In this document: piece by piece, positions 52,733-60,003 of the stretch
Layout of the letters: every line of letters starts with the position of its first letter
How positions within the stretch are numbered: the stretch's first letter is position 1
Source: Phycisphaeraceae bacterium
Lineage (GTDB): Bacteria; Planctomycetota; Phycisphaerae; Phycisphaerales; UBA1924
Length of the DNA stretch: 60,003 nt
Assembly (NCBI GenBank): GCA_019636535.1
Contig: JAHBXK010000022.1
Location: 1 to 60,003 of the forward strand
Reading direction: 5' to 3'
The notes under the pieces: generated by a model
The model's database searches: none
Told to the model about the DNA's origin: nothing
The model's input: only the letters and a program-made list of their open reading frames with translations
Program-made: the position numbers and the translations under genes

Positions 52733-53079
52733 TTGATCACCTTGATCGCTTCATCGCGGGAGTCCACGATCTTCAGCACCTTGTGCAGGTGCGTGATCTT
52801 GAGCACGTCCAGAATCTCCGGCCGAACGCCGTACACCGCCAACACCCCCTTGTGCTCCTTGCAAGCCTTGTGCATGCTCACGAGCATGCCCAGCCCCATC
52901 GAGGCCATGACGTACACCGCGCTCAGATCAAGCGCCATCTTCCACGCGCACCGAGCCCCCGCGTTCCGCAGTTCGGTCTCCAGAACCTGAGCCTCGCGCG
53001 CTCCGATCTTCTCGCACGTGATCGTGCCCACGATCCGAACGCCCACCACCTCGAAGTTGATGAACGTAGATTCCGACAT
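52729..53079 (-). CDS. STAS-domain protein (anti-sigma antagonist type)
   Basis: A 116-residue single STAS domain. It has the strand-turn opening FEVVGVRIVGTITCEKIGAR and the conserved serine in LSAVYVMASMGLGMLVSM. The C-terminal part (LAVYGVRPEILDVLKITHLH) is typical. It is unlike the RsbV-type protein at 9047 in not having a kinase gene beside it. It starts a four-gene operon. The serine position suggests control by phosphorylation, but the kinase is elsewhere. Confidence 0.9.
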   Translation of the reverse strand: MSESTFINFEVVGVRIVGTITCEKIGAREAQVLETELRNAGARCAWKMALDLSAVYVMASMGLGMLVSMHKACKEHKGVLAVYGVRPEILDVLKITHLHKVLKIVDSRDEAIKVIK

Positions 53080-53204
53080 GCGACTCCGGCCCTCGCGATT
53101 TCGCGCCCGACCCCGCGCACATCGACGCCGGGCCCGGCAAGCATATCAAGATCGCGCCCGCCGCTCATCGCTGCCTCAGCCGTGTTCCGATCGGCGCTTG
53201 GCCG

Positions 53205-54818
53205 TCAGGGGCATGTCACACCAAGATTGGGCGACCAGTCGCCGAGGAAGTCGAGCAGGTCGGCCAAGTCCACGATACCGTCACCGTTGATGTCACCGTT
53301 GGTGCCCGGCGGAACGGCCCCTCCCAGGTTCTCGCCCCAAGGCCCGAGGAAGTCGAGCAGATCGGCCAAGTCCACGACACCGTCGTCGTTCAGGTCGCCC
53401 GGGCAGAGAGCGCCGCCGATGTCGAGCCGGGTTCGGATGATCGCGTCGCCGATGTCCGTCCCCGCACCATTGCGTACGTCGATCACCATCCACAAATCGC
53501 CCGCATCGGTCAGGAACGCGGGGGCGGTGCCAACCTCGTTCTTGATGCCGAGAATGAACGCGTCGTCATCGGCCATGCCGTTTCCGCTCACGTCGATCGC
53601 GTCACCCCGGAACATCACGATCGTCTCACCGTTCAGCACAACGACGGCGCCGCGCGTGCCCGTGTCCGGGTCCACAATGCAGTTGCCCGCCACAACGTAG
53701 TCACCCTGGTTGTTGCCCACGTTGAACAGGAACCCCTGCGCCGTCGAGGTCGCGTTCACCCGATCCCACGTGAGCGGCGAGCCCGGCACGACCGGGTCGC
53801 CCCGCTTGGCGATGATCTCGCCGTTGCGCAGAACAAAGTCCGTCCGCTGCGCTGCATCCACCGCATCGTCGAACGTACCGCGCACGAACCAGTCGCCGTT
53901 CGACTCCATCCACACGCTGTTGAATCCCTGCACGTTCGGCCCGAGCGGATCGCTCGGGAGCGCATTGCCCGTCTGCGCCACCGACACGTTGTTCACAGCC
54001 GCGACATTCTTGCCACCGGCCGTTGTACCCCACCACAGGAAGTTCTCACCCGACGCGTCGGTCATCACCCGGTTGAGTGAGAAGCCGCTCCACAGTTCCG
54101 TACCCGTGCCGGGAATGAGCGTCGGCTGTGTCGCAGCATCGCCCGCCCGCGCAACGATCTGGTTGTCGAACAGCACAACGGGGTTCGGCCCACCCCCCGA
54201 GTCGGTGATCCCGCACTGCACGCCGAATCGCCCTGTATTGTCCTGGAACAGGCTGCTGAAAGTGCTTGAGTAGTTCGCCCCATCCAGACCGGGAATCGCG
54301 GTGCCGATGGCAGCCGCCATCGCGAGCCCCGGCGTTCCGACCACGCCGGTCAGAACCGGCAGACTCGGTGAGCCGGTTCCGGACGTGTTGGTCGTAAACA
54401 CAAAGCGGCCCGAGTCGTTGATCCGCGGCCGATCGGGCAGGTTGATCGTTCTCGTCGGCACTTCGGCGATCACGTCGCCACGCTTCGCCACGATGGCGGC
54501 GCTCGACCCATCGATCCCCGACCCGACGATGACCCCGCGCGTCACCGTCGCATCTCCCGAAAGCCCCGCGATGAAGATCCACCGATCACCGTTCGGGCTC
54601 CGTGTAAACCCGTTCCACACGTTGTACGTCAGAGTACCGACACCGGGCACCGAGATCGCGTTCGTCGCCGAGTCGAACGTCGAGAACACGACAACCGGAG
54701 GCGCATCACCAGCGCTGCACACGCTCGTCGGACCGAGCACCGCAAGTGCCGAGAGCGCTGCGGCACTGACAGCCGCGAACCTCGGACGGGGCGAAGTACT
54801 TTGACCGATTCGTGACAT
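53205..54818 (-). CDS. Secreted beta-rich protein with two dockerin-like repeats
   Basis: A 537-residue exported protein with a signal peptide (FAAVSAAALSALAVLGPTSV, residues ~14-33). The middle is a long repeated beta-sheet region, with recurrent segments about 70 residues apart such as AAIVAKRGDVIAEVPTRTIN and EIIAKRGDPVVPGSPLTW. It resembles secreted proteins of Planctomycetes with Ala-Lys-Arg-Gly-Asp motifs. The C-terminus has two dockerin-like halves (DLNDDGVVDLADLLDF, DINGDGIVDLADLLDF) and ends in GVTCP. The DNA of the two halves is nearly identical (about 53220-53290 and 53330-53400), suggesting duplication. Confidence 0.85.
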   Translation of the reverse strand: MSRIGQSTSPRPRFAAVSAAALSALAVLGPTSVCSAGDAPPVVVFSTFDSATNAISVPGVGTLTYNVWNGFTRSPNGDRWIFIAGLSGDATVTRGVIVGSGIDGSSAAIVAKRGDVIAEVPTRTINLPDRPRINDSGRFVFTTNTSGTGSPSLPVLTGVVGTPGLAMAAAIGTAIPGLDGANYSSTFSSLFQDNTGRFGVQCGITDSGGGPNPVVLFDNQIVARAGDAATQPTLIPGTGTELWSGFSLNRVMTDASGENFLWWGTTAGGKNVAAVNNVSVAQTGNALPSDPLGPNVQGFNSVWMESNGDWFVRGTFDDAVDAAQRTDFVLRNGEIIAKRGDPVVPGSPLTWDRVNATSTAQGFLFNVGNNQGDYVVAGNCIVDPDTGTRGAVVVLNGETIVMFRGDAIDVSGNGMADDDAFILGIKNEVGTAPAFLTDAGDLWMVIDVRNGAGTDIGDAIIRTRLDIGGALCPGDLNDDGVVDLADLLDFLGPWGENLGGAVPPGTNGDINGDGIVDLADLLDFLGDWSPNLGVTCP

Positions 54819-55030
54819 CGAGCGACTCCCTGAAATGGAACCACGTCTTGCCGCCAGCGACACGCGCGGGCGGACGCTCACCACCCCCCACGTTCCCTGC
54901 ACTTGCACAGCATCGCACATCCCAAGCAGTCCCGCAAGGGTTTCTCCGTCTTCACACTCGGACACATAGTTGTCGCCGACGATTCATCGCCACAGCCCGG
55001 CGCGCTCGTGTCCCCCGTCCGCGCTGCCAC

Positions 55031-55411
55031 TCAGTCCCCCTTCGGCCCGCCCGCCTGCTTCTGCTCTTGAGCCTGCGGGTCGATCTCTCGCAAATACGCC
55101 CACGAGTAAATCCCCGTGTCATGCCCGTCGCTGAAACGCAGCCGAACCGCGTAGTGCCCAACGAGTTCGACGTCCGCGATCACCAACGACGCTCCGCCCC
55201 CGCTCTGCCCTCTCGCCGCGCTCGCCGGCAGCACCGTCAGCGGGTTCTTGGCCTGTTCCTCACGCAACTGCCGCATCTCAGCGCTCGGCGACATCTTCCG
55301 CAGATACGCAACCGAGTAGTACGAGGTCGAGCCGTCGGCCCACTGAATGGTGATGCCGCGGTCCTTCTTCACGTCGATGTGCGAGGGTGACGGTGACATG
55401 GCCTTCCGCAT
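55031..55411 (-). CDS. DUF971 / GBBH-like N-terminal domain protein
   Basis: A 126-residue protein with two related motifs: ITIQWADGSTSYYSVAYLRK and VRLRFSDGHDTGIYSWAYLR. The second is diagnostic for the DUF971 family, related to the N-terminal domain of gamma-butyrobetaine hydroxylase. Members have been connected with Fe-S protein maturation in some bacteria. The ATG at 55411 is chosen because the earlier start at 55462 adds basic unstructured sequence. It is divergent from pyrF, with 90 bases between starts. Confidence 0.88.
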   Translation of the reverse strand: MRKAMSPSPSHIDVKKDRGITIQWADGSTSYYSVAYLRKMSPSAEMRQLREEQAKNPLTVLPASAARGQSGGGASLVIADVELVGHYAVRLRFSDGHDTGIYSWAYLREIDPQAQEQKQAGGPKGD

Positions 55412-55501
55412 GAGCGTAGATCGACGAGCACACGCGCGGGTGATCCGCCTCGGCGTCCCCACCCTCCACGACCACGACCGGCCCGACGCTATCCTCGCCG
55501 C

Positions 55502-56437
55502 ATGAGCGGTTCATCGCCCCCCGCCCTGCACGTTGCCGATCGGCTCCACGCCGCGATCGATCGCCTCGGCACGCCCGCGTGCGTCGGTCTCGATCCGGTC
55601 CTCGACAAACTCCCCGACGCGGTCCGAGCGGCCCATCACGATCCTGTTCGTGCCATCGAGCACTTCTGCATCGGCGTCCTCGACGCCCTCTCCGATGTTG
55701 TTCCCATCGTCAAGCCGCAGAGCGCGTGCTTCGAGCGATACGGCCCGGCCGGTGTCTCCGCCCTTCGCAACGTCATCATCGCCGCACACAATCGCGGCCT
55801 GCTGGTCATCCTCGACGCCAAGCGCGGCGATATCGGCATCAGCGCTGAGCACTACGCCGTGGCGTCCTTCGGCCGTCACGACGCATCACACCCAGCGCCC
55901 ATCGGCCACGCCGCGGACTTTCTCACCGTCAACGCCTATCTCGGCTTCGACACCGTCGAGCCCTACCTGCCCGCGCAGGGTGCTTCCACGGCCGCTCACG
56001 GCATCTTTGTCCTCGTCCGAACCAGCAACCCCGCCTCTGACCGCGTGCAGGGTCTCCCGCTCGCCGACGGTCGCACGGTCGCCGAGATGATGGCCGACGA
56101 AGTAGCCAAACTCGGCACACGCCCTCAATCGAAGGGACCGCACAGCGGCATCTCCTGCGTCGGCGCGGTTGTCGGGGCCACCAAGTCCTCCGACGCCGAG
56201 AGCCTCCGACGGAGAATGCCCGATTCACCGTTCCTCGTTCCGGGATACGGCGCACAGGGCGGAACGCTCGACGACATACGCCCGATGCTGCGCAGCCGCG
56301 CATCGCCCGCCGACTCGGCCGTCATCGTCAACGCATCGAGATCCGTGATCTTCGCCGGCAACGGAGCCGACTGGCAGTCGCAGGTACGCAGCGCAGCGGC
56401 CCGCTTCGCCGACGAACTCCGCGCACTGTTCCACTGA
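55502..56437 (+). CDS. pyrF: Orotidine 5'-phosphate decarboxylase, type 2
   Basis: Makes UMP from OMP, the last step of pyrimidine synthesis. The 311-residue protein contains CVGLDPVLDKLPDAV, IVKPQSACFERYGPAGVSAL and the catalytic tetrad segment LLVILDAKRGDIGISAEHYA (Asp-Ala-Lys-Arg-Gly-Asp). The length and the FERYG motif fit the longer type 2 enzymes. The ATG at 55502 is at the family start. It is convergent with the TSUP permease gene, 21 bases apart. Confidence 0.95.
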   Translation: MSGSSPPALHVADRLHAAIDRLGTPACVGLDPVLDKLPDAVRAAHHDPVRAIEHFCIGVLDALSDVVPIVKPQSACFERYGPAGVSALRNVIIAAHNRGLLVILDAKRGDIGISAEHYAVASFGRHDASHPAPIGHAADFLTVNAYLGFDTVEPYLPAQGASTAAHGIFVLVRTSNPASDRVQGLPLADGRTVAEMMADEVAKLGTRPQSKGPHSGISCVGAVVGATKSSDAESLRRRMPDSPFLVPGYGAQGGTLDDIRPMLRSRASPADSAVIVNASRSVIFAGNGADWQSQVRSAAARFADELRALFH

Positions 56438-56458
56438 CGAAATCGCCCGCTCTCGCGC

Positions 56459-57277
56459 TCATGCAAACCACGATCGCACATCCCCTTCGGCCAGTCGATA
56501 CGCGGCGATGACCAGCAGGATCGAGATCACCGTCCGTACCACTCGGATCGGCAGGCGGTGCGTCAGCGTGGCGCCGATCGTGGCGCCGATCACCGCACCC
56601 GGAGCCATCATCGCCGCCAGATAGAGAGCATCCGTGATGCGCTCACCCACCTGCGGCAACGTGAACGTCTTGAGCGTTGCACCGATGACCGCCGTGAACA
56701 CCATCACCGAACTGCTCGTGCCGATCGCCTTGCGTAGCCGCACGTTGCACAGCATCTGCAGCATCGGCACCATCACCACGCCCCCACCCAGGCCCAGCAG
56801 CCCCGCTGTGAACCCGGTCGAACAGCCGGTCGTGTGCAGCCGCCACGGCGCCACCGGCTCGTCCGGCGCGTCCTGCGGGTTTGGCCCCTGGATCAGGCGC
56901 ACCATGTTGTACACGCAATACACGCCGAGAAACCCCGCCAGCAGCAACTTCAGGCTGTTGCCCGAGATCAGGTTCGACGTCAGCACGCCCACCGCCGCGG
57001 CGATGAGTGTCGAGACCACCAACGCATGAAAGATGTCCGGCCGCACGCCGCCGAGTTTGCGGTGCCTCCTCGCCGCCGGAATCGCCACCGCGAGGTTCAC
57101 GATCATCGCCGCGGCCATGTACATGTGGTGGACCGAGCCGCGCTCCTGCTCGGGATAGAAAATGTGCAGCGCCGGCAGCATGATCATCGAGCCGCCGATC
57201 CCCGCCAACCCGCCCAACAGACCGGCAACGCCCCCGATCAGGCACGTCTCCACGATCTGTAAGAGAGAGGCTTCCAT
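56459..57277 (-). CDS. TauE/SafE-family (TSUP) membrane permease
   Basis: A 272-residue membrane protein with seven or eight hydrophobic segments, such as CLIGGVAGLLGGLAGIGGSM, VSTLIAAAVGVLTSNLISGN and GLLGLGGGVVMVPMLQMLCN. The two Gly-rich repeats (GLAGIGGSMIMLPAL, GLLGLGGGVVMVPML) are the duplicated hallmark of TauE/SafE exporters of sulfite, sulfonate or related anions. The substrate cannot be inferred from neighbours. The ATG at 57277 begins close to the first helix. Confidence 0.93.
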   Translation of the reverse strand: MEASLLQIVETCLIGGVAGLLGGLAGIGGSMIMLPALHIFYPEQERGSVHHMYMAAAMIVNLAVAIPAARRHRKLGGVRPDIFHALVVSTLIAAAVGVLTSNLISGNSLKLLLAGFLGVYCVYNMVRLIQGPNPQDAPDEPVAPWRLHTTGCSTGFTAGLLGLGGGVVMVPMLQMLCNVRLRKAIGTSSSVMVFTAVIGATLKTFTLPQVGERITDALYLAAMMAPGAVIGATIGATLTHRLPIRVVRTVISILLVIAAYRLAEGDVRSWFA

Positions 57278-57726
57278 GATCTTCCGAACGCGAGCACGAA
57301 CGACGACACCTCAACGCCCCGCCCTTCGGTGCCACGCCCTCATCGGCGCACAACGATCATAACGACGGCCCTCCAACCAAAGCCCTATCAGAGCAAACCC
57401 GAATTCTCGATTCGCCCAAGAACGCCCGCTTACGAGCGCGACTTTGCAACCAAGCCCCCATAAGTGGTGGACTTACCCGGTTAAGCCCCCGAAACAGATC
57501 GACGATCGTTCCGGTAAGCGGTTTTAGTCGTGACTCAGGCCGGTTCTCTTGGTATCGTCAACTCGACCGACAACCCAATCCACCGCGTTCCCAGGGGCTT
57601 GCCAACTACCGCCCGCCTTCCCGTCCGCCCTTCCCGGCCCCACGCGTCATGCCCTCGGACCTCCGATGGGCCAACGCGACTCGGGCATCAGGCCTGCTGA
57701 ACCGGTGAAGATCAGAAGGACGACCT
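57278..57726. other. Long leader region of the 3D-domain gene
   Basis: 449 bases without a supported gene; a 149-codon plus-strand frame (57549-57998) overlaps the next gene and is basic and repetitive, so it is rejected. The region contains two direct copies of AAGCCCCC (57452-57459 and 57483-57490, 31 bases apart) flanking TAAGT-N5-ACTTA (57461-57475). Related CCGGTTAAGC and CCGGTAAGCGG follow. A TGGTATCG extended -10-like element sits at about 57549. No known riboswitch pattern was recognised. Confidence 0.45.
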
Positions 57727-58446
57727 TTGAGAAATTCAGATCCGATCGTGGTGCATGTTCCGTTGCCCACCCGCCGAGAACTCGGTGGGCTCATCCGGCT
57801 CTGCGGTCTGGCGTTGCTCGTCGCCGCCTCGGCCGTCGTGACCAAGGAACTGATGCACCACGGCGAACTCCCCGCCCTCGCCCAGACCGTGACCACCGCC
57901 GACCGCTCTGCCGGCGTCGACCTCGACCACTGGGTCGACGAAACGGTCGAACTCAACCAGACCCACCTCGACTCAGAGGAAACCGTCGATATCGATGACG
58001 TTTGGCGCGACGACCCCTCCCGTCCGTGGCTCAGCGACCCGAACGTCCGGTACTTCAACGGCCGGCCAGTCCGCCCCGCGCGGATCATGACCATGCTCGT
58101 CACCGCCTACTCGCCCGACGCACGCTCGTGCGGACACTGGGCCGACGGCATCACCGCCTCCATCCACTCCGTTGATACCAACGCCGGCCGACTCGTCGCC
58201 GCCGATACCCGCCTGCTCCCCCTCGGAAGCATGATCTCCGTGCCGGGCTACGACGAGGGCCAGATCGTCCCCGTTCTCGACCGCGGCGGAGCCATCAAGG
58301 GCCACCGTCTCGACGTGCTCTTCCCCACGCACGAACAGGCCCGCGCATGGGGCGTTCGCCGCATCCGCGTGACCGTCTGGGAGTTCGCCGACGGCCAACC
58401 GGCCGACGACTACCGCAGCATCCGCGGCAAGCGTCGCTGGAAGTAA
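57727..58446 (+). CDS. 3D-domain protein, possible lytic cell-wall enzyme
   Basis: A 239-residue protein with an N-terminal membrane helix or signal (LIRLCGLALLVAASAVVTKE, residues ~22-41), a disordered acidic stretch and a C-terminal 3D domain with the usual Asp residues: TMLVTAYSPDARSCG, AADTRLLPLGSMISVPGYDE and LDRGGAIKGHRLDVLFP. The 3D domain is seen in MltA-type lytic transglycosylases and in resuscitation-promoting-like proteins. The start is TTG at 57727 with AGAAGG six bases upstream; no ATG fits better. Peptidoglycan turnover or stationary-phase function is inference. Confidence 0.82.
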   Translation: MRNSDPIVVHVPLPTRRELGGLIRLCGLALLVAASAVVTKELMHHGELPALAQTVTTADRSAGVDLDHWVDETVELNQTHLDSEETVDIDDVWRDDPSRPWLSDPNVRYFNGRPVRPARIMTMLVTAYSPDARSCGHWADGITASIHSVDTNAGRLVAADTRLLPLGSMISVPGYDEGQIVPVLDRGGAIKGHRLDVLFPTHEQARAWGVRRIRVTVWEFADGQPADDYRSIRGKRRWK

Positions 58447-58526
58447 ACGATCCGTCGATCACCGCTCCTCGCACCGGCTCGCGCGTGCCCCTCCCGATCA
58501 GGCCGTGACGCCGCACCGCACTACCG

Positions 58527-59669
58527 TTGCGTGTGATCGCTCCGCCCCCGAGTCCATCCGGTTCCGGCGTCAAGGCAGGCCGACCGCGGGTTGCCTCGTC
58601 CGTCGATGAGTTGCTCGACCCGCGCCTCGCCGCTGCGCTCGAGACGCTCGACGTCACCACGCGCAAGCGCTTCGCGGGCCGTCTCATGGGCGAGCGCCGC
58701 AGCAAGCAGCGCGGCCGCAGCGTCGAGTTCGAGGACTTCCGCCCCTACGTCCCGGGCGACGATCTCCGACACATCGACTGGAATGTCTTCGCACGCCTCG
58801 ACCGCTTCTTCATCAAGATCTTCGAGGAGGAGCAGGACCTCGCCGTTCATCTCATCGTCGACGCCTCCGAATCCATGGAAGCCGGCCGACCGCCCAAGAT
58901 CCTCGCCGCGATGCGCATCGCGATGGGTTTGGGGTTCCTCTCGCTCGTCAACAACAACCGCGTGTGCGCCTGGGTGTTCGACACCGGGCCGCATGGCCGA
59001 GTCCGAGGTATGAACCCCGCCCGCGGACGCGAAGGCGTGCAGCGTCTGGGGCACTTCCTGCTCTCGCGCGGCGAGAGCGAGGGACCCGCCCCGAACACCC
59101 GTCCGGTCCCGCGGGCCAACCCCACCAACGCACCCACGCTCCCAAGCGCTTCCGGCTCTGCCGACGCACCAACTACCTCCCCAGCGTGCCGAGACTTCGC
59201 CTCCGCCATGCGTGCGATCGCCGCGGCCAGCGGCGGGCATGGTGCAAGCAGCGCCCGAATCGCCTCAGGGGGCAAGGGCGTGCTCATCATCCTGTCCGAC
59301 TTCCTCTTCCGCGAGGGCTTCGAGGCGGGCATCAACTACCTCGTCTCCGCCGGGCCGAACTCGTGGGACGCCACCGCGATCCAGGTCCTCAGCCCCGGCG
59401 AGATCGACCCAGCCCGCGAGACCGACGCCAGCGGGCGACGACTCGTCATCGGCGACCTCCGCCTCACTGACTGCGAGACCGGCCGAGCAGCGGAAGTCAC
59501 GGTGACCGACGACCTCATCGCCCGCTACCGCACACGACTCGCCGCGTATCAGGATCGCCTGTCCAAGGCCTGCTCGGCCCGGTCGATCGCACTCACCACC
59601 GTCTCATCCGATCTGGAGGTCTCCAAACTGCTCATGGACGACTTGCGCAGACGGGGCGTTGTGGGGTAA
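58527..59669 (+). CDS. DUF58-domain protein
   Basis: A 380-residue soluble protein with the DUF58 landmark GRSVEFEDFRPYVPGDDLRH followed by IDWNVFARLDRFFIKIFEEE, a vWA-like Mg-site-like region (HLIVDASESMEAG), and a C-terminal region with SSDLEVSKLLMDDLRRRGV. These proteins usually work with MoxR ATPases and vWA proteins that are often adjacent, but none is seen in the remaining sequence. A Pro/Ala-rich stretch (~185-230) interrupts the second half. Start options are TTG 58527 and GTG 58533; neither has a strong ribosome binding site. Confidence 0.88.
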   Translation: MRVIAPPPSPSGSGVKAGRPRVASSVDELLDPRLAAALETLDVTTRKRFAGRLMGERRSKQRGRSVEFEDFRPYVPGDDLRHIDWNVFARLDRFFIKIFEEEQDLAVHLIVDASESMEAGRPPKILAAMRIAMGLGFLSLVNNNRVCAWVFDTGPHGRVRGMNPARGREGVQRLGHFLLSRGESEGPAPNTRPVPRANPTNAPTLPSASGSADAPTTSPACRDFASAMRAIAAASGGHGASSARIASGGKGVLIILSDFLFREGFEAGINYLVSAGPNSWDATAIQVLSPGEIDPARETDASGRRLVIGDLRLTDCETGRAAEVTVTDDLIARYRTRLAAYQDRLSKACSARSIALTTVSSDLEVSKLLMDDLRRRGVVG

Positions 59670-59970
59670 CCCCCCGCGAACAGCAATCGGCTACGGCGCC
59701 AGCAATCCGCGCGGCGGATCGAAACAGGATTTCACGGTCAGTGCATCGATCCCCAGCCCCCCCGGCTGAACAAGGAGCACTCGAATCGACGGGCCGTCGT
59801 CCGCGCAGTCCGATTCGCCTCCGAACCTTCCGTTCCAACCCGCACTCGGGACAAACGGCCATTCGCTCCTCGAGCGGATAGCCGCAACCGCGACACCCAC
59901 TCTTGTGAGGTCGCGTCATCCGCCTGTAAACAAGAAGGAGCACGTAGAAGGTTGTATAGACCGGAGACAT
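59632..59970 (-). CDS. Probable zinc-ribbon membrane protein
   Basis: A 112-residue frame starting with a hydrophobic segment (VYTTFYVLLLVYRRM) followed by a CxxC-x12-CxxC zinc ribbon (SGCRGCGYPLEER, VCPECGLERK), a pattern common in small planctomycete proteins. The C-terminal ~50 residues look random. It overlaps the last 38 bases of the DUF58 gene on the other strand, so the real stop may lie elsewhere through a frameshift. Support is limited to the ribbon and helix. Confidence 0.4.
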   Translation of the reverse strand: MSPVYTTFYVLLLVYRRMTRPHKSGCRGCGYPLEERMAVCPECGLERKVRRRIGLRGRRPVDSSAPCSAGGAGDRCTDREILFRSAARIAGAVADCCSRGVTPQRPVCASRP

Positions 59971-60003
59971 CGTTTACACCCGTTCGGGGACATGGTTGAC
60001 ACA

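Noticed and set aside
57278..57726. Known riboswitch in the leader of the 3D-domain gene
   Set aside because: I looked for ydaO (c-di-AMP), c-di-GMP and TPP consensus elements and found none.
1..60003. CRISPR arrays, tRNA genes, rRNA, insertion sequences, integrases
   Set aside because: I scanned for regularly spaced repeats, T-loop GGTTCGA sequences and transposase or integrase motifs and saw none that held up.

Overview
The window looks like a chromosomal segment of a high-GC planctomycete, most likely of class Phycisphaerae. Three things point there. Two small secreted proteins end in PEP-CTERM-like tails. Three large secreted proteins end in tandem dockerin-like Asp/Gly-rich repeats closing with Gly-Cys or Thr-Cys near the very C-terminus. 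The housekeeping genes are scattered in short mixed-function operons. I see no rRNA, tRNA, CRISPR array, insertion sequence, phage or plasmid gene. The taxonomic call is inference; no marker gene was compared.

Left part (1-9.5 kb): the end of tyrS, a CBS-domain protein, an oxidoreductase-like protein, a well-formed RNase P RNA, a flavin-dependent oxidoreductase paired with an ACT-domain protein, the Fe-S assembly set iscS-iscU-erpA, and an anti-sigma/anti-anti-sigma (RsbW/RsbV-type) pair. From 9.5 to 15 kb there is a very large secretin without other secretion genes, followed by an acidic protein of unknown family. From 15 to 20.9 kb: coaX overlapping an MnmE-like GTPase, a membrane-anchored repeat protein, an RluD-type pseudouridine synthase and a beta-propeller lipoprotein.

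Middle (21-36 kb): a surface-protein-rich zone with an FG-GAP/dockerin protein, two PEP-CTERM proteins and a Cys-rich/dockerin protein, interleaved with an FHA protein, a HemW-like radical SAM protein, a second pseudouridine synthase, pgl, zwf, thiE, a small LE-S-R motif protein and an M16 peptidase. From 35.6 to 43.2 kb: an HDOD protein with a decayed GGDEF domain, recO, a dehydratase-ACP-dehydratase trio, a small membrane protein, an aroD-aroE fusion and prfA.

Right part (43.3-60 kb): an ABC-2 exporter overlapping a methyltransferase; a PadR regulator / membrane protein / thyA operon preceded by a near-perfect palindrome; a four-gene operon (STAS protein, unknown protein, purN, TPR-metalloprotease-PDZ protein); a third dockerin-tailed protein; a DUF971 protein, pyrF, a TSUP permease, a 3D-domain protein with a long leader, a DUF58 protein and a probable zinc-ribbon protein.

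No single locus is an obvious new defence or mobile system. The best candidates for undescribed biology are the orphan secretin with its unknown neighbour, the Cys-rich six-module protein and shared C-terminal tags, the STAS operon, the PadR-membrane protein-thyA operon, and the MnmE-like GTPase with a weakened G4 motif. Starts, domains and promoters were read by eye; nothing was searched against a database.
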